Shown: positions 23,241 to 35,490, numbered from the stretch's first letter. The stretch: DNA of 64,000 nucleotides from Yponomeuta sedellus (GCA_934045075.1 OW203722.1:26652944-26716943), one strand, 5' to 3'. Notes: generated by a model not told the origin, from the sequence alone. Program-made: numbers and translations.

Positions 23241-23302
23241 TGGAATGCGCTCTCCCTCGCGTGCGCCACGCGCCGCCGCCCACGCCATATCATCCAATCC
23301 AT
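23241..23302 (-). CDS. Weak candidate Mob2 first exon beginning MDW
   Basis: An ATG at 23302-23300 begins MDWMIWRGRRRVAHARESAF plus CA, followed by a GTAGGT donor at 23240-23235. The 62 bp (20 codons plus 2) fit the phase of the Mob2 shared exon and would give a Gln codon before KARRKE. Vertebrate MOB2 proteins also start MDW, which makes the peptide tempting. The donor is not optimal, and an overlapping frame using a GTATGT further down is equally open. Treat as a lead only. Confidence 0.25.
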
Positions 23303-25156
23303 CTACCGAGATGTCTTGATATGCCCTCAATGTATGAGGAAACTCGCAAATGTTCGACCGATAAATAGTTGACAACACACTACGGTAGCAATAAAGATTG
23401 TTGTCCAAAAGTCTAGTGCCTCTATTGAAGTGACTTTGTTTACATTAAATCTTTGCAAACGAGACCTTGACACTTGACGAATATTTTATTTATGTAGTCC
23501 AATTGAAATCCATGAGTTGGAATAATTGTGTTTCTTGCACGTCAATAACATAGTATAATAGTATTGGCCTGTCATTGGAACAAAAGGAAAAAAGATACCT
23601 ACTTCTACCCTTTAATTTCATAACGGGATCATGTCATACATAGTTCCCACATATTGCCCAGAGAAGTATATAAAGAGCATGGTTTTCCTTGAAAGAACAA
23701 AAAAAATGGTATACCCTGTCTGTCACCCAGCGTTTCTCCAAATAATAATCGGTTGCATGTTTAGCACACGTGATGGTTTCTGTGGCATGTAGCGAGCAGC
23801 TATATACAGCTACACACAATCCAGATCATTGTACGAGTAGAGTACACTCGCACCTCGCACACAACCATACGAACCCATTTGTATTTGATTGTGCAGCGAG
23901 ACAGCATTCATACGACTTCCAATTTAGAAACAAGCTCAATCAGACTGAATTGAACACTGTTTAATGACGAACTTTGACATTGCATCACAAAGATTTCGTT
24001 CGAGAATACCTTACACACAGACCGACGGTGATGCAGATATGAGCTCTTCCTATATTCGGAATTCGTATTATCTGTTTTATGGAACCACAAAGCAATAGTA
24101 AATACGAGCTTCAGTGTAGCATCACGTTGGCTGCTGTAGACACGACAACGAGAGGCACAAGGTACCATATTGTAACATTCAGTGTCCTACCATATCACCA
24201 TCATCAAGGCTCTACAAACCAAATCCTGTACAATTTTGCACAAAATGATGGCTCGGAGAATGATTTACTTATTCTTTGGAGTCGATGGGGCATTGATAGC
24301 ACTTAAATTAGTAAAAATTGTTACCAATACTTTGCGTCATATACCTGCAGGCCGAAATATAGCCGAGTAGTTTTTTCACCATTTCAAACCTTTCGGCGAG
24401 AAGACAACACAGAATGACAAGACGTTCCTGTAGCATCTCCAAAGAAAAAGTAAATAAGCGTTAGGTGTTTGTTAATTTTGTCTGCGTTCTACACCGGCAT
24501 CATCGGCGGCGCACACAAGGCAGCGGCTGCAGTCAGGATCTATTTCGTTGACATACAAACAACGACTCCAAAGGCGTCTGCAACCCGGATTTTGCATCAG
24601 CACTTTAGCTGTAGGACTGTTATGTCAGTAAAATACAGTTATTATTGGCTAGGATGCAGGCAGAGGTGCCAAAAGACGTGCTACTGCGCTTCTTCATTAG
24701 CGGTGCTCACTATGAAAATGTGTGGCAACCAACTTACTTTACACTTTATTGCACACATCAAAATCATAAAGAAAGCAAAAAAATATTTTAAAAAAAAGTG
24801 TACTTAGCGAGCCTATTTCTCACAGAAATGTATTGACAACGTGATATTCATAAAGATGACATTGACTTTCATCTAATACCCACATTAAGTCTCATCCATC
24901 TATTGAGAACGTGAACCACCACATTCAACTCGGAGTGGCTTTGATGAGTGAGCGAAAAATAATAGTGAATAGAACGAAGCCACTAGCAACAGCACGGGAA
25001 ACCGCAAACCGTACCAGGTGCTGTCGCGCGGCCCAGCAGCTCATCCGTTCCGCACAACCCGTAGTAAGTAGGCAAGCGTTGCTAATAGGCTCAATGAGAA
25101 TACCTCACAACAAAACGACTAGTCGGTCGAGTGCGGGATACGCAAGGTGCACTTAC
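23303..25156. other. Mob2 intronic sequence
   Basis: AT-rich with no supported feature. Short frames on both strands lack domains. Confidence 0.3.
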
Positions 25157-25281
25157 GCGACAAGTCCTCCAAGGAAAGCGACAGGTCCACCTCCGATAAG
25201 CCGAATCTTGCGGTGACAGGAGTCGAAGAGCGAGAGCCTCGCGTGCGGCGGCGGCGGGAGCGGCGCGGCCGAGCGGAGCAT
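25157..25281 (-). CDS. Mob2: Candidate Mob2 alternative first exon (MLRSAAPL form)
   Basis: An ATG at 25281-25279 opens a frame starting MLRSAAPLPPPPHARLSLF, continuing DSCHRKIRLIGGGPVAF and ending LGGLV plus GC. A consensus donor GTAAGT follows at 25156-25151. The coding part is 125 bp (41 codons plus 2), so the G at 5228 completes an Ala codon and leads into KARRKE in frame. The exon sits in a strong CpG island (25200-25440), as expected for an independent promoter. Proline-rich then glycine-rich composition suggests a flexible leader; no domain is recognised. Another upstream ATG lies in a different frame. Confidence 0.55.
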
Positions 25282-27804
25282 TGCGGCACATGGGCACTGC
25301 TAGGGGGGCGCGGGCGGCGGCGCGGCGGGCATGGCGCGTGGCGTACGACTCCGCCGACAGCGCGAGCGAGACTGCCGCCTGCCTGCCCCCTCCCGACCCG
25401 CCCGCTGCTCGCTCCCACCTCGCCCCTTGCCCCCACTGCGCTGCTCCAGCTGACTTTCAACTTGAAGACATCTTATCGATTGCCCAGTTATTAATATGTA
25501 ATGTTGGTTTGGTATAATCTTTCGACATGTCCATTTTAGGAATCCACACTAATAGCGTTCTGAAAATATGTTACATGACTAACACCAAAGTTTCAAGTTC
25601 CATGGCAGGAAAATGAAGAGAAGCATGCACCTTATATTAATATCACACTGAAACAAGAATATCATGTATGTAAGTTCACAAAAAAATCATTGCACAACGA
25701 GAACTATAGCAGCTGACAAAACAATTCCGGTTTTGACCGAATAATTCTGCACGGTAAAGTTCTCCCGACAACAACACAGACGCGGGACGCGGGGAGAGGG
25801 ACCTCAGCTGATCGCGGGGACCAGGACGAGGTGGGGGGCATATTTAGGATTCTACCAGACACCCGCTCCCGAACCGAACACAGCGCATTTTACTTCCAGG
25901 TGAAATGGCGACCCGCGACTCGGCTACGGCATGCACAGGCAGAGAAGAAGTCTCCGACAGTCGCTACCGCTACTCCAGGGGTACCGGCAGAGTGTGACGC
26001 GACGCAGGTCGTCGCTCGTCGCGAGCCAGCTGCCACCGTCTTATCTCCACGCTCGTGCGCTTCCGCGGCTGATGTCATGACATGGTGCAACCAACCTGAT
26101 CCAACCAAATTGTTGAACACTATGTTGGCACTGTAATGCCTCCATTGATGTAAGACTGACCTTATGAGCACGCAAATATAACACGGGACTAAGCACATTT
26201 TTTGTAATAACTGAGTTCTCTAAAAGTCCGATAATTATTTAAATTTAGGCATGTGTGCTTGATCACTATGAGTCAGTAAAAACGCGAAAACAAACACGCC
26301 GTACCGCATCGCAACTAATTATATCTAGTAAGTTTAACGTGATTGCCCCCAGCTGCTAGCTAAAGAGGAGTGCAATTCGATTCGACAGTCATTTGTAAGT
26401 TGTATATATTAAAGTCACTCTGAGACAGCTGAAACACTTCTCGAAAAAAATACCCGAATAGGCGCCATTACCCTTATCATCCATCCAAGTGATGGATACG
26501 ACAAAGTAGTGGTTCCAGGCTTAATAATGCATGTATGTTATATTATAGTCGACAGCCATCAACCTTTACATGTGCGTGAACTCTGCTCATTTTCTACATG
26601 AGAAACCGCCAACAATGGAAAGGTGGATGTACTTTCAGCTGTACTAGGTATCGGTTAAGGACGCCTAAGTGCTCTTGCACGTGGACGTTCGTTTCCGAAC
26701 TAGAGAGCAGGTTGGAACATGTCAGTGGTCTGCAAGAAACAATATTGGCTTATTGAGTCGGGGCGGAAGGGGGCGGCTGAGCCGCGCGGGGGCGGCCGGT
26801 ATTGAGGTCGCCGCTGTTTTCCAGTGGAGGCATGACGTCACACACTGCGTCACCTATCGGGAAAAGTTTACGGTTCCAAGTCAAATAGACTTACATTCAT
26901 TAAGAAGTAAAACCAAACAGTGCCAATAACTATCCATCCATCTCGAGACGAAACCTCTTAAGGGTGGTACTGAGATGTAGTATTCGCAGCGACCGCTCCC
27001 GCGGCATCCGCAGCAGCCGCTGACTATTGCCCCGCCGCCGCAGCCGCCGTCGCCGGTAATTTACAGCAGCCGTTATTGCGCACATCAACCCTATCGCGGT
27101 ACCTGCCGTACACGATTTAGTGAGAGCTGTCGAATAGCGCCGCAAAATCAGTAGGTACTCGTTGTCGCTCTTAGTTACGGATACTTTTTTTTCTTCAAAA
27201 CGATCTTGTCTGTCTTTTGATTAGATGCAAAAAAATACTGCCTACTTGTCATTTGCCGGGGTCTTTTTTTTTTTTGGTCTAGGTCCTGCCACTATTTATT
27301 ATGTGGCAACCTTTAGTCAAATAAATATATAAAAAATGTAAAATGATTTCGATCTATAAAATAATTTACAATGTTAAAAGAAAAAAAAGACATTATCCGG
27401 GGTCGTACACCATCACAATCCATTATATTTTTGACGCACTCTATGTGGACATCAACACAACTTAATTTTATTTTAAAGCAGATGACGGCTATAAATAATA
27501 AATGTTATTTAAATGGTTAGCATAGTATTAGTATTTTTGACAGAAGTAAAATATTATCTGTCAGCAGAAATAGCTAATTGGCCAGCAACTCATGGCCAGC
27601 AAACATTTCAAAATCAATCAGCAATTTATGTCATTCTGGATGGCTGTAATTATTTTTGTACTGCATATTAATTATATAAGCAGCCATAAGCTGTTCCTGT
27701 TTTATAATATTTGGGTAAGCACTCAGAGAGGAAGCAAAATAATTCACTTTGTGCTGCATATAAACGTAGCACAAATACCTTTTTTCCCCTATGGGAATAA
27801 TGAA
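25282..27804. other. Mob2 intronic sequence with CpG islands
   Basis: 25282-25440 continues the CpG island of the candidate first exon and may hold its promoter. A GC-rich block with alternating GGCGG near 26755-26800 may be another regulatory island. The segment 27540-27700 contains CAGCA...GCCAGCAA motifs related to those at 28790-28990 and is probably an old DNA-transposon-derived repeat. Confidence 0.35.
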
Positions 27805-28389
27805 ATGAAATGAAAAGGTTTTATTCAAAGTAGCGCAGAAGCTGCGTCTTAATGAACGTTACAATTCAAACTAGGTGTCCATTTCAAAATCTAGATCATT
27901 TTGGAGAAAAAATGGACAAAAAAACTCCAAACTTAGTCTTTTCAAAGTCCTTAATTAACATAGTTTACATAATTATTATAAACATAGAACTCATACATTG
28001 TACTGGCTATAATTCCAGACCTCATTATCATCTAGATAATCCTTTATTTTATAGTAGCCCTTTTGGCACAAAGTGTGCTTAACATATTTTTTGAACCGCG
28101 ATTCAGGCAAGCTTAATATATCTTCAGGGATTTTATTATAGAAGTGTATACAATGCCCCATGAAGGATGTATTAACCTTTGCCAGCCTAAATAGTGGGAA
28201 CAAAAGTTTATGTTTATTTCTAGTATTCACATTGTGTTGGCTACCTAAAGTTTTAAAGTTACTGATATTTTTCCTGACGTACATAATGTTTTCATAGATA
28301 TTAATATTTTTAGCTTCAAGTGGGGGAACCACATACTTTAAGCGAATCGCCAAACCAATCACGTGCTTGCATATATATGTTACAGTCAA
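27805..28389 (-). pseudogene. CR1-like LINE 3' end with RT C-terminus
   Basis: On the minus strand the frame at 28389-27991 encodes YENIMYVRKNISNFKTLGSQ, HNVNTRNKHKLL, a GHCIHFYNKIPEDI motif and a C-terminal VKHTLCQKGYYKIKDYLDD. This is the usual tail of CR1-like reverse transcriptase proteins in insects. The following 3' UTR (27805-27990) matches the copies at 22660 and 61955. The copy lacks the polymerase core and is a truncated remnant. Confidence 0.75.
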
Positions 28390-28452
28390 AACTCTTAAAC
28401 GGTCAAAACTAGTTTTGACTGCTAAAATCAGTCAAAACTAGTTTTGACTGCA
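28390..28452. repeat. Tandem perfect palindromes of the GTCAAAACTAG type
   Basis: 28402-28419 (18 bp) and 28429-28450 (22 bp) are each perfect palindromes centred on ACTAGT, with half-site AGTCAAAACTA. A further half-site occurs at 28675-28694. Such arrays flank a lepidopteran DNA-transposon-like repeat that I cannot name. Confidence 0.55.
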
Positions 28453-29164
28453 GAAAAATAAAATAAAATTCTAATATGTATTCAACAATGTCGAGTTGGT
28501 TTTCGGTCTTACATGTTCAACCTAACACGCTCCTTCGCGCTCCGCTACGCTACGCGCTTCGTCGCACCTATATTTTTGTTGTCGCAGATTGAGCGATGCA
28601 TCATTTTAGGTGTTTTTACCATTTGGTATTTCAAATATAAGCTTTGGACAAAAGTACTTATGACTGATTTTAGCAGTCAAAACTAGTTTCAACAAAAACG
28701 CAATCCAATTAGTTATTTTACTTATCATGTTTAAAATGTGCATACCAAACCAATCAAATAAAATGCATATAGACATGTTTTCTCTGCTGATCAATCATAA
28801 AATCTTGCTGACCAAGTAGTTATTTTGCGGACCGAATGTTTATTATGCAAACTCATGGTATTGTTATGCTGCCTATTAATGATTAAATTTTTGACCATTA
28901 TCAAAATTATCTGCGGAACAAAGATTGCTGCCTGATTTTTATTATTGCGGACAAAATCTTTGTATGCTGACTAAATCATTTCAATGCTGGTTTGGGTGGG
29001 CTCACCAAATTTTATAATTGCGTATCATTTAATTACTTGTGTAAATAATATATCGCGCGATGTCTTGTTCTTTACTAAATCCGGCCGCAGACGTGTGTTC
29101 ACGGGCTACATGTACGATACTGTATGAAAAAATCACGGCATAATCATTAAAGTTGCTGTCTTTC
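28453..29164. repeat. Probable DNA-transposon-derived repeat block
   Basis: 28500-28610 has the phrase CTAACACGCTCCTTCGCGCT and a TACGCTACGCGCTTCGTCG run common in lepidopteran repeats. 28790-28990 repeats TTGCGGAC(C/A)AA and TGCTGAC several times at irregular intervals. No transposase is seen. Confidence 0.4.
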
Positions 29165-30041
29165 AAATCAAATCAAATATTATTTATTGATAGAAACAAA
29201 TTAAATACGTCGAGATGTTAAAATACAATACAATATGTACTTACATTTTTACAGTATAATATCCTGACCGGACTCCGGTCAGGAATTCCTGCTGTAAACC
29301 GGTCAAAATACTTAGAAGTTTGCCAGTGGAATTGACTTCCCACAAACTAGATCGTTATTGTTACATGTAGATATCTTAATTCATAGCATAGTATAAGAAT
29401 TATTAAAATATGCAGCTAGCAACAGCCAAAAAGATACTACTACCCTCCGTACTAGTAAAAAATACTGTATGACGGCAAGGTAGGTTCTCGTTCTCGTTGT
29501 AACCAAGTGAAATGGAGCTCTTTATTAAACAATATTCCCAGTTAAAGGAGGTCTTCGTTAACTGGACTCTCGGTACTGACTTATACAGAGCAAGATAATT
29601 GTTAGAGTAGAGTAGAGTGAACACAATATATTTTTTTTTCATATTTCAGTCGAATCAGATTATTAATAAATTACATTTGCATTACATTACATATTTAAAT
29701 TTGATAATTAAAAGTTAGAATCGTATTACAAAACAATACATAAGTTGTTTTTTCTTTAAAAAAATAACTAAACTTGCTTTTTTCTAACATGCATTACACT
29801 TTCTTATATTTTTTTACATTAAATATTTTTAGTCTACAACTAAGCCTTTGCCTTTATATACATATATACATAGGTCCTACATAGATATGTTATATGGAAC
29901 ACAAGTAAATGTACGTAATATTACATAAAAATTATAAAGATATGTTGTACATTTAATGCACAGGTACTATAAATTATTTTTATTATTATAAATTATTTAT
30001 TTAAATAGTTTATTTATAATCCTTTAAACAATACATATTTA

Positions 30042-30362
30042 TCATTTGATTACTCTTAGTATATTCTCCAGAAATCTTGTAAGAAGCCTTTTACATTGAA
30101 ATTTCGTGCAATCGTGTAAAGATAATAATTTCCCGACCTTATTATACAAATATGACGCAAAGAACAAAGAAAAGTCTTGAGCGAACGCAGTTTTACAGGA
30201 AGGAACCTTATATATGGCATGTTTCTTTCTATGCGAAACAACATCTAGTCCTGGCAGTGAATGTTGCCGTAGTAATATTTGTTTAATGAATAATTGACGT
30301 ATAGTTAAACCTTGAAATTCCCGGTATGGGTTTCTTGTAGGGTATTGATATTTCTTAAACAT
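30042..30362 (-). pseudogene. LINE protein C-terminal segment
   Basis: The frame encodes a basic C-terminal region beginning MFKKYQYPTRNPYREF with a RQLFIKQILLRQHS motif, typical of the tail of CR1-like proteins after the polymerase. It continues the piece at 30429-30884 after a frame break near 30365-30425. Confidence 0.65.
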
Positions 30363-30428
30363 TGCTACTTTAATAATAGCTCTTTGAGCCCTCTCAACTT
30401 TGATCAGAATAGTTTTTTTAGCTCCGCC

Positions 30429-30884
30429 CTATGCAACTATTCCATACGATAAAACTGATTGGCACAAAGCGAAGTAAGTCATTTTGATAGTAAGTTGATC
30501 ATCAATATGTCTTATTCTTCTGAAAATGCAAATTAACTTTCTTACTCTCGAACTTAACGCATCTATCTGTTTTTTCCAATTTAGGTTTTTATCTATTTCT
30601 ACTCCAAGATACCAAATAGTGTCGACTTGAGAAAGGACATAGCAGTTACACACGGAACCACTCTCCCATGTATGAGCTTTTAGGTTAAGATCTATACTCG
30701 GCTGGGTATTGTTTATGATACTAAATGGCATATACATTGTGTTCTTCAAATTAAGGGTAAGCACATTTTTGCTAAGCCATGACATAATCTCTCGAAAGCC
30801 GGTTTCTGCTATCAACTTCACCTCCTCCCAAGATCCACCATCAAATATAACTGCTGTATCGTCGGCACTTGTTATGATTTGCAT
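30429..30884 (-). pseudogene. LINE reverse transcriptase motif C region, altered active site
   Basis: The frame contains SADDTAVIFDG, where the family normally has an aromatic residue before the two catalytic aspartates; serine there would disable the enzyme. It then has the WLSKNVLTLNLKNT and YLGVEIDKNLNWKKQI blocks. The first part of the palm is in the preceding piece, separated by a frame break. Confidence 0.8.
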
Positions 30885-30920
30885 TTTTTAGCTCCTTAGA
30901 ACACAGGTTATTTATGTAAA

Positions 30921-31559
30921 TTAGAAATAGGGTCGGTCCCAAGACCGAACTCCGAAAGTAACGTCCATTTTGTCACTATTGATATATTGACCTTCCCCAT
31001 CGTTTACTCCAACAACCTGCTTCCTATTTTTGAGATAGCTCGTCAAAAGGTCCAGGGGCACCCCGCAAACACCAACCAACTCCAATCTACGAATGAGTAG
31101 AGGGATAGAGACAGTATCAAATGCTTTGGCCAAATTAAGGAAAATACCGAGACACTTTCTCTTTGAGTCTAACATACTGACCACGTGTCGTACGTACCAA
31201 TGTATCAATAGCATCAGTAGTAGACTAGTAGACATACCCTCCCTAAAACCATATTGGTTATTGAAAAGTAAGTTATTACTTTCGAGATAATGAAGGAGTC
31301 TGAAGTTAATCAGTTTCTCCAAAACCTTGGCCAAAGTTGGTAATAGTGATATAGGTCTATAATAACTGATACTGTCCCTATCCCCAGACTTATAAACAGG
31401 AATAATAATGGACTCTTTGAGGGAGTCTGGAAAGACGCCAGAGGACATGCACAAATTACAGAAGTATGCTATTGGTTTTGATAAACAGTCCACAGCCAAC
31501 CTGAGAAAAATAGATGAAATGCCATCCCAACCTGTGGAAGATGTGGTTCTCAGAGACAT
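30921..31559 (-). pseudogene. LINE reverse transcriptase motifs 1-4
   Basis: Motifs in order are SSTGWDGISSIFL, YYRPISLLPTLAKVLEKLI, NNQYGFREGMSTS, a LNLAKAFDTVSIPLL block and FGV. The frame then fails at the conserved Gly-rich block (around 30945-30955), where a deletion of a few bases shifts it into a stop. Length and order match CR1-like elements. Confidence 0.8.
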
Positions 31560-32263
31560 TATGACTTTTTTTTATTGTAAAGTTCGTCAGTTGGTAGCAT
31601 AGTCATAGAATTTAATGGTGTTTTTTCATCAGGACTAAGTTTGGAAAGTAGTTCAACTTCTGTTGCATTAATATTTTTAAAAACCTCCTCAGCTAGATTT
31701 TTCCCAACGTTGGCAAAGAAACGATTAATATAATTAACAGAGTCTTGAGTAGTTTCCCTGAAATTTAACAAGTCTGTGGCGGGTGCCCCCGATTTATTTA
31801 TGCCACATATATCTCTAATGGTATCCCAGGTCTTTTTTATATCATGTTTGTGTTTGTTTAGCTCATCTCTTTCGTACTTTCTTTTGAGTTTACCTAGTAG
31901 GTTGTTGCAAAAGTTCCTATATCTTTTGTAAATTACCTGCCCTGTGATATCATACGGTTTCTTTCTGCACTTCATAATATGTAGTTTGTCTCTGAATCTC
32001 ATGCAACGAGTTAGAACTGGCGTAACCCATGGCTTCAAACAAGCTTTTCTATTGGGGACTCTGTGTACAGAAGTATACTTCTGAATCGTAGTCGAGACTG
32101 AAGTTAGAAACTTATGTGTTATCACGTTAGGGTCTTTAGAGGACAGAAATTTATCCCATTCTATATTCTGTAGTTCCAGCAAAACTTTGTGGTAGTCTAT
32201 TTTTTTAATGACGCGAGGTTTTCTATTTTGTCTTTTTTGAGTTTTCATCGCCGATATAATCAA
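31559..32263 (-). pseudogene. LINE segment between endonuclease and reverse transcriptase
   Basis: The 234-residue frame has KPWVTPVLTRCMRFRDKL, YKRYRNFCNNLLGKLKRKY, and KKTWDTIRDICG followed by INRFFANVGKNLAEEV. These motifs are typical of the linker domain of Jockey/CR1 LINE proteins. Its end overlaps the next piece at an A-run (AAAAAAAG), which probably caused the slip. Confidence 0.75.
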
Positions 32264-35001
32264 ACAGCTGTGGTCACGGTTGAATTAACGGCCATTGAAC
32301 CAACGGCTATTTGACGGCCATAAATCTAGGGTTCCAATGAAATCGATGTCAATCGATTTTTTTTTCGAGTCCACATGTACTCATGTACACGTGACTCAAA
32401 AAACAAGTCAAAATGGTCGAAACCACATGAATTCGCTCAAACTGGAAGAAACCGAATGTTTGAAAATAAATGACTTCTTCATGAAGGTGTCAAACTTTAA
32501 CCCAAGGTTGTCAATGTCAACACTTAAGTGTTGCCAATACGAAAAAAGCTAATTATACATACTATTTTACATTAAATTAAACGTTGAGTAAGCTGGACAG
32601 TGTTTTTTAAATACTTTTGAATAAGTAATAATTTTTTTTAATAATGTTTGGTGCAATAAGGTTTTTGGTAATACGGGTCTACTTTTAGACAGCAAAATCA
32701 AAATCTACCGAGTCAATATAATAAAAAATTTTAAACATTGCCTCTTCTTTTGCATCGAAATAAAAACAGACTAGATTTTGAAATGGACACCTAGTTTAAA
32801 TATTAGCTTTGCCGGTGCATTGTGCCTGTAGTAAAACCTATGATGTTCTATTCTCTCTGTGGAGATTTTGTTACTGTAGCACTTGAAGTTTTTTTATGTG
32901 CTTCGAAATGCAGGGTAGCTTTATGCGCTGGAAGCCCTCCAGTGTCGGCCGACACTGTAATTAGCAGAAATAAAAAAAATAACGTAAAGAATTTACATTC
33001 TGTTTGTTGAAAGTATTTTTAGACAATTCTTTGTGATTCTGAGTATTCGCAATATTCCAATTCAGGAAGATATTTTTTCAGTATTGTTTAATATGTTGTT
33101 GTTTTTATTGATTTTGACTCTCAAAATGTAAATGTAATTTATGCTTGGACCCAGTTTGTAAATAACGCACATTATAGCATATAAAAAACAGAAATTTGGT
33201 ACACAGATAAATGAAATCTAAATATGTAGGGTACATAATTATATGATATTATAATCAGAACGAACTAACGAGTCACATGCAAATTTGCACAGGTAGTAAG
33301 ATAACTAATCTAACGGGGACGGGAGCAGCGTGTCAGTGACGAATTAAATCCAGAAGAACTGATGGAAATCTAGCAGATGTAAAACATAGATAATATCACT
33401 CGGAGGGCGATACCTACAGAGTCGTAGTGTGGTGTGAGTAAACGCACACAAGCGCTCTGCCTACACTAACAATGCCAGTTTAAAGTTTCCACAGAGACGT
33501 GTCGGATTTCTATTGTTCTGGAATTGAACAAAAAACTTTTGTTGCGACGCCGCCGTTTACGACTGTTTGAATTTCTAATATGAAGTGACAACCTTGGCGA
33601 AAGGAAAATGTATGTATCCTTTACTCGTGTATGTCAGTCCGTCCGTGCAAACAAAATTCAAATGATGCATCTCGTCAGTACCTAGTTGAGAAGGAAGGTG
33701 GGTGTCGCTGCGTAAAATAACGCGGTTTTTTGTACAACTTTTGCATTTCTACGCAAGTTACAAAAGTTGTACGTTATATGTACAAATAAAGTTCGTTGCA
33801 AAAGTTGTACAACAAACTTACATATGTATAACTAACAGTCTGGTGTGTGAGTAAAATAAAAATATGATCCAATAACCGAAAAGTTGTGAACTGGTCATAA
33901 CTTATACTTGCTACATAAAGTACGTTATTATTTATAAGCCGTATGGGCATTTTTATAAAATTTGTACCGTGGCTGGTGGAAATTGTTTGTTTGGAAAATA
34001 GTAGCATAAGGTCTAACAACTCGTCTCAAGTCGAATTTTAGCGGTTTTGAGTTATGGATGCCATTGGATACAACTTTTCGCATAGTATTGAACCATCATC
34101 ATGAGATTAAAGTATTCAAATGACCACCATAAGGTCGTTAATTTAAAAAAATGTAGTGTACATACTAGCATTTTTTAAATGTTCATGGGATCGATCGCTC
34201 TCCTTTTTATCCGAGCTTTTCCAGAACTTCAAAGACAATTTGTATAGTTTCAAATGTATAGTTTTCAGATTTTTCTCTGCACTTGTAATGTAAGACAATA
34301 TCAATTGCCTAATCTCATACTTTAGGACAAGAAAAAAATACTTCAGCCTTTGCATATACGTAATGTGATCATTTATGCAGCAGTGGCACCTTTACTCACA
34401 CTAGATGGGTGAAACCTACATAAAATATAAAAAGATCCTAACGAATTGAGAACCTCCTCCTTTATATAGTCGATTAAAAAAGTAACATGATTAAGTGATG
34501 TTGATTTAGAAAATTTAAGTTACTATTGATATTACACGCATTACAATTTGTATGAAAACTACCGCCTACAAAACTGTCGAACGTCTCCTACATTCTATAT
34601 TTTACATAGAAGCAATGAAGTAATCGTGTAAAGATGACGCCACCTGCGGGGCTCGAGCGAGGTCGAGATAAAGAAACAGTGACTACTCCGTACCTATATG
34701 CCTGGTATGTTCTCACTTGTGCAACCGGCGACGACCGAAGCTTCACACCTCACAACAAACACACACGAGATGACTCGGTACGAAATTTGTGGTGATCGTG
34801 CACTCATTGATGCACACTCGCACACATACGACTCACGAAGACGAACAGGTGCTTCTTTGTTACAGTCCACATTTAAATATTTGTAGCAACGTCACCTGTT
34901 TAAAGTTGAAGTGCAGTCGACCAAAATACCAACAATTATCCACTTTCTAATTTTTTTTCTACTTTCTGGTTTTGAGTATCAATGCTGCTGTGTGGTGTCG
35001 G
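32264..35001. other. AT-rich sequence with minor repeat fragments
   Basis: 32755-32812 reads as a short inverted piece of the CR1-like LINE 3' UTR (TTTTGAAATGGACACCTAGTTT). 34385-34412 carries GGCACCTTTACTCACACTAGATGGGTGAA, which is homologous to the insertion site of the Harbinger element at 36931-37585. 33727-33811 has several copies of CAAAAGTTGTAC in both orientations. No gene is seen. Confidence 0.4.
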
Positions 35002-35224
35002 CCTAGAGAATAGCACGAACCTAATTCTTCCCGCGGGTGTCGTAAAAGGCGACTAAGGGACAAACCAGGATTAAAACACAATCACAATTCCACCGAACTG
35101 CGATCCCCAACCCGCAAGCCTAGCGTGGAGGTTATGGGCATAACCCCCTATGATAGCACAACGTGGCGCTCTTTAGGGGAGGCTATGTCCAGCAGTGGAC
35201 TAGTACAGCCTGACGACGACGACG
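35002..35224 (+). repeat. Composite SINE/RTE-tail element
   Basis: The head GTGTCGTAAAAGGCGACTAAGG and the tail GGCTATGTCCAGCAGTGGAC, followed by a GAC/ACG triplet run, are the standard ends of lepidopteran RTE-mobilised short elements. The copy is nearly complete and lies between two candidate Mob2 exons. Confidence 0.6.
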
Positions 35225-35464
35225 TATCAATCAGCAGCGATACTCGAAATGATTCGCGTGAGAATCAATGATACCTACAACACAATGTATGCTGTGTCAG
35301 TTCAGGATGTGGATAATGCAACATTTCATCAAACTACGTTATACTGAACATAAAATACTTTAATACCTATCAATAATTAGTAGATTGGTATACTTACGTA
35401 AAGATAACGTCACCGAATAAAAAAGTCGACAAGACGCATACGTATACTGCCGGGATCAAAGTCG
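35225..35464. other. Mob2 intronic sequence
   Basis: Short AT-rich spacer with no feature other than the adjacent splice motif. Confidence 0.3.
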
Positions 35465-35490
35465 ACTTACCTGCAACAAATAAAATTATT
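35465..35490 (-). promoter_or_regulatory. Recursive splice (ratchet) site in the Mob2 long intron
   Basis: On the minus strand TTTTATTTGTTGCAG ends at 35471 and is followed immediately by GTAAGT (35470-35465). It has the same zero-length-exon signature as the site at 17783. It lies 0.7 kb downstream of the candidate exon at 36165 and 5.6 kb downstream of the exon at 41038. Confidence 0.55.

Larger units (their letters stand above)
29165..32263 (-). mobile_element. CR1-like LINE, decayed, minus strand
   Basis: Four open pieces (32263-31559, 31559-30921, 30884-30429, 30362-30042) follow one another on the minus strand and together form the post-endonuclease part of one LINE protein. They are followed by an AT-rich presumptive 3' UTR that ends in repeats of GATTT (minus strand) near 29165-29180. 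The endonuclease is absent. Several indels break the frame, so the copy is inactive. The exact 3' limit is uncertain because 29200-30040 has no coding landmarks. Confidence 0.75.

Noticed and set aside
26930..27145. A minus-strand frame MRRYSTALTKSC... as another Mob2 first exon
   Set aside because: No donor leaves the required two bases, and the possible donors are poor.
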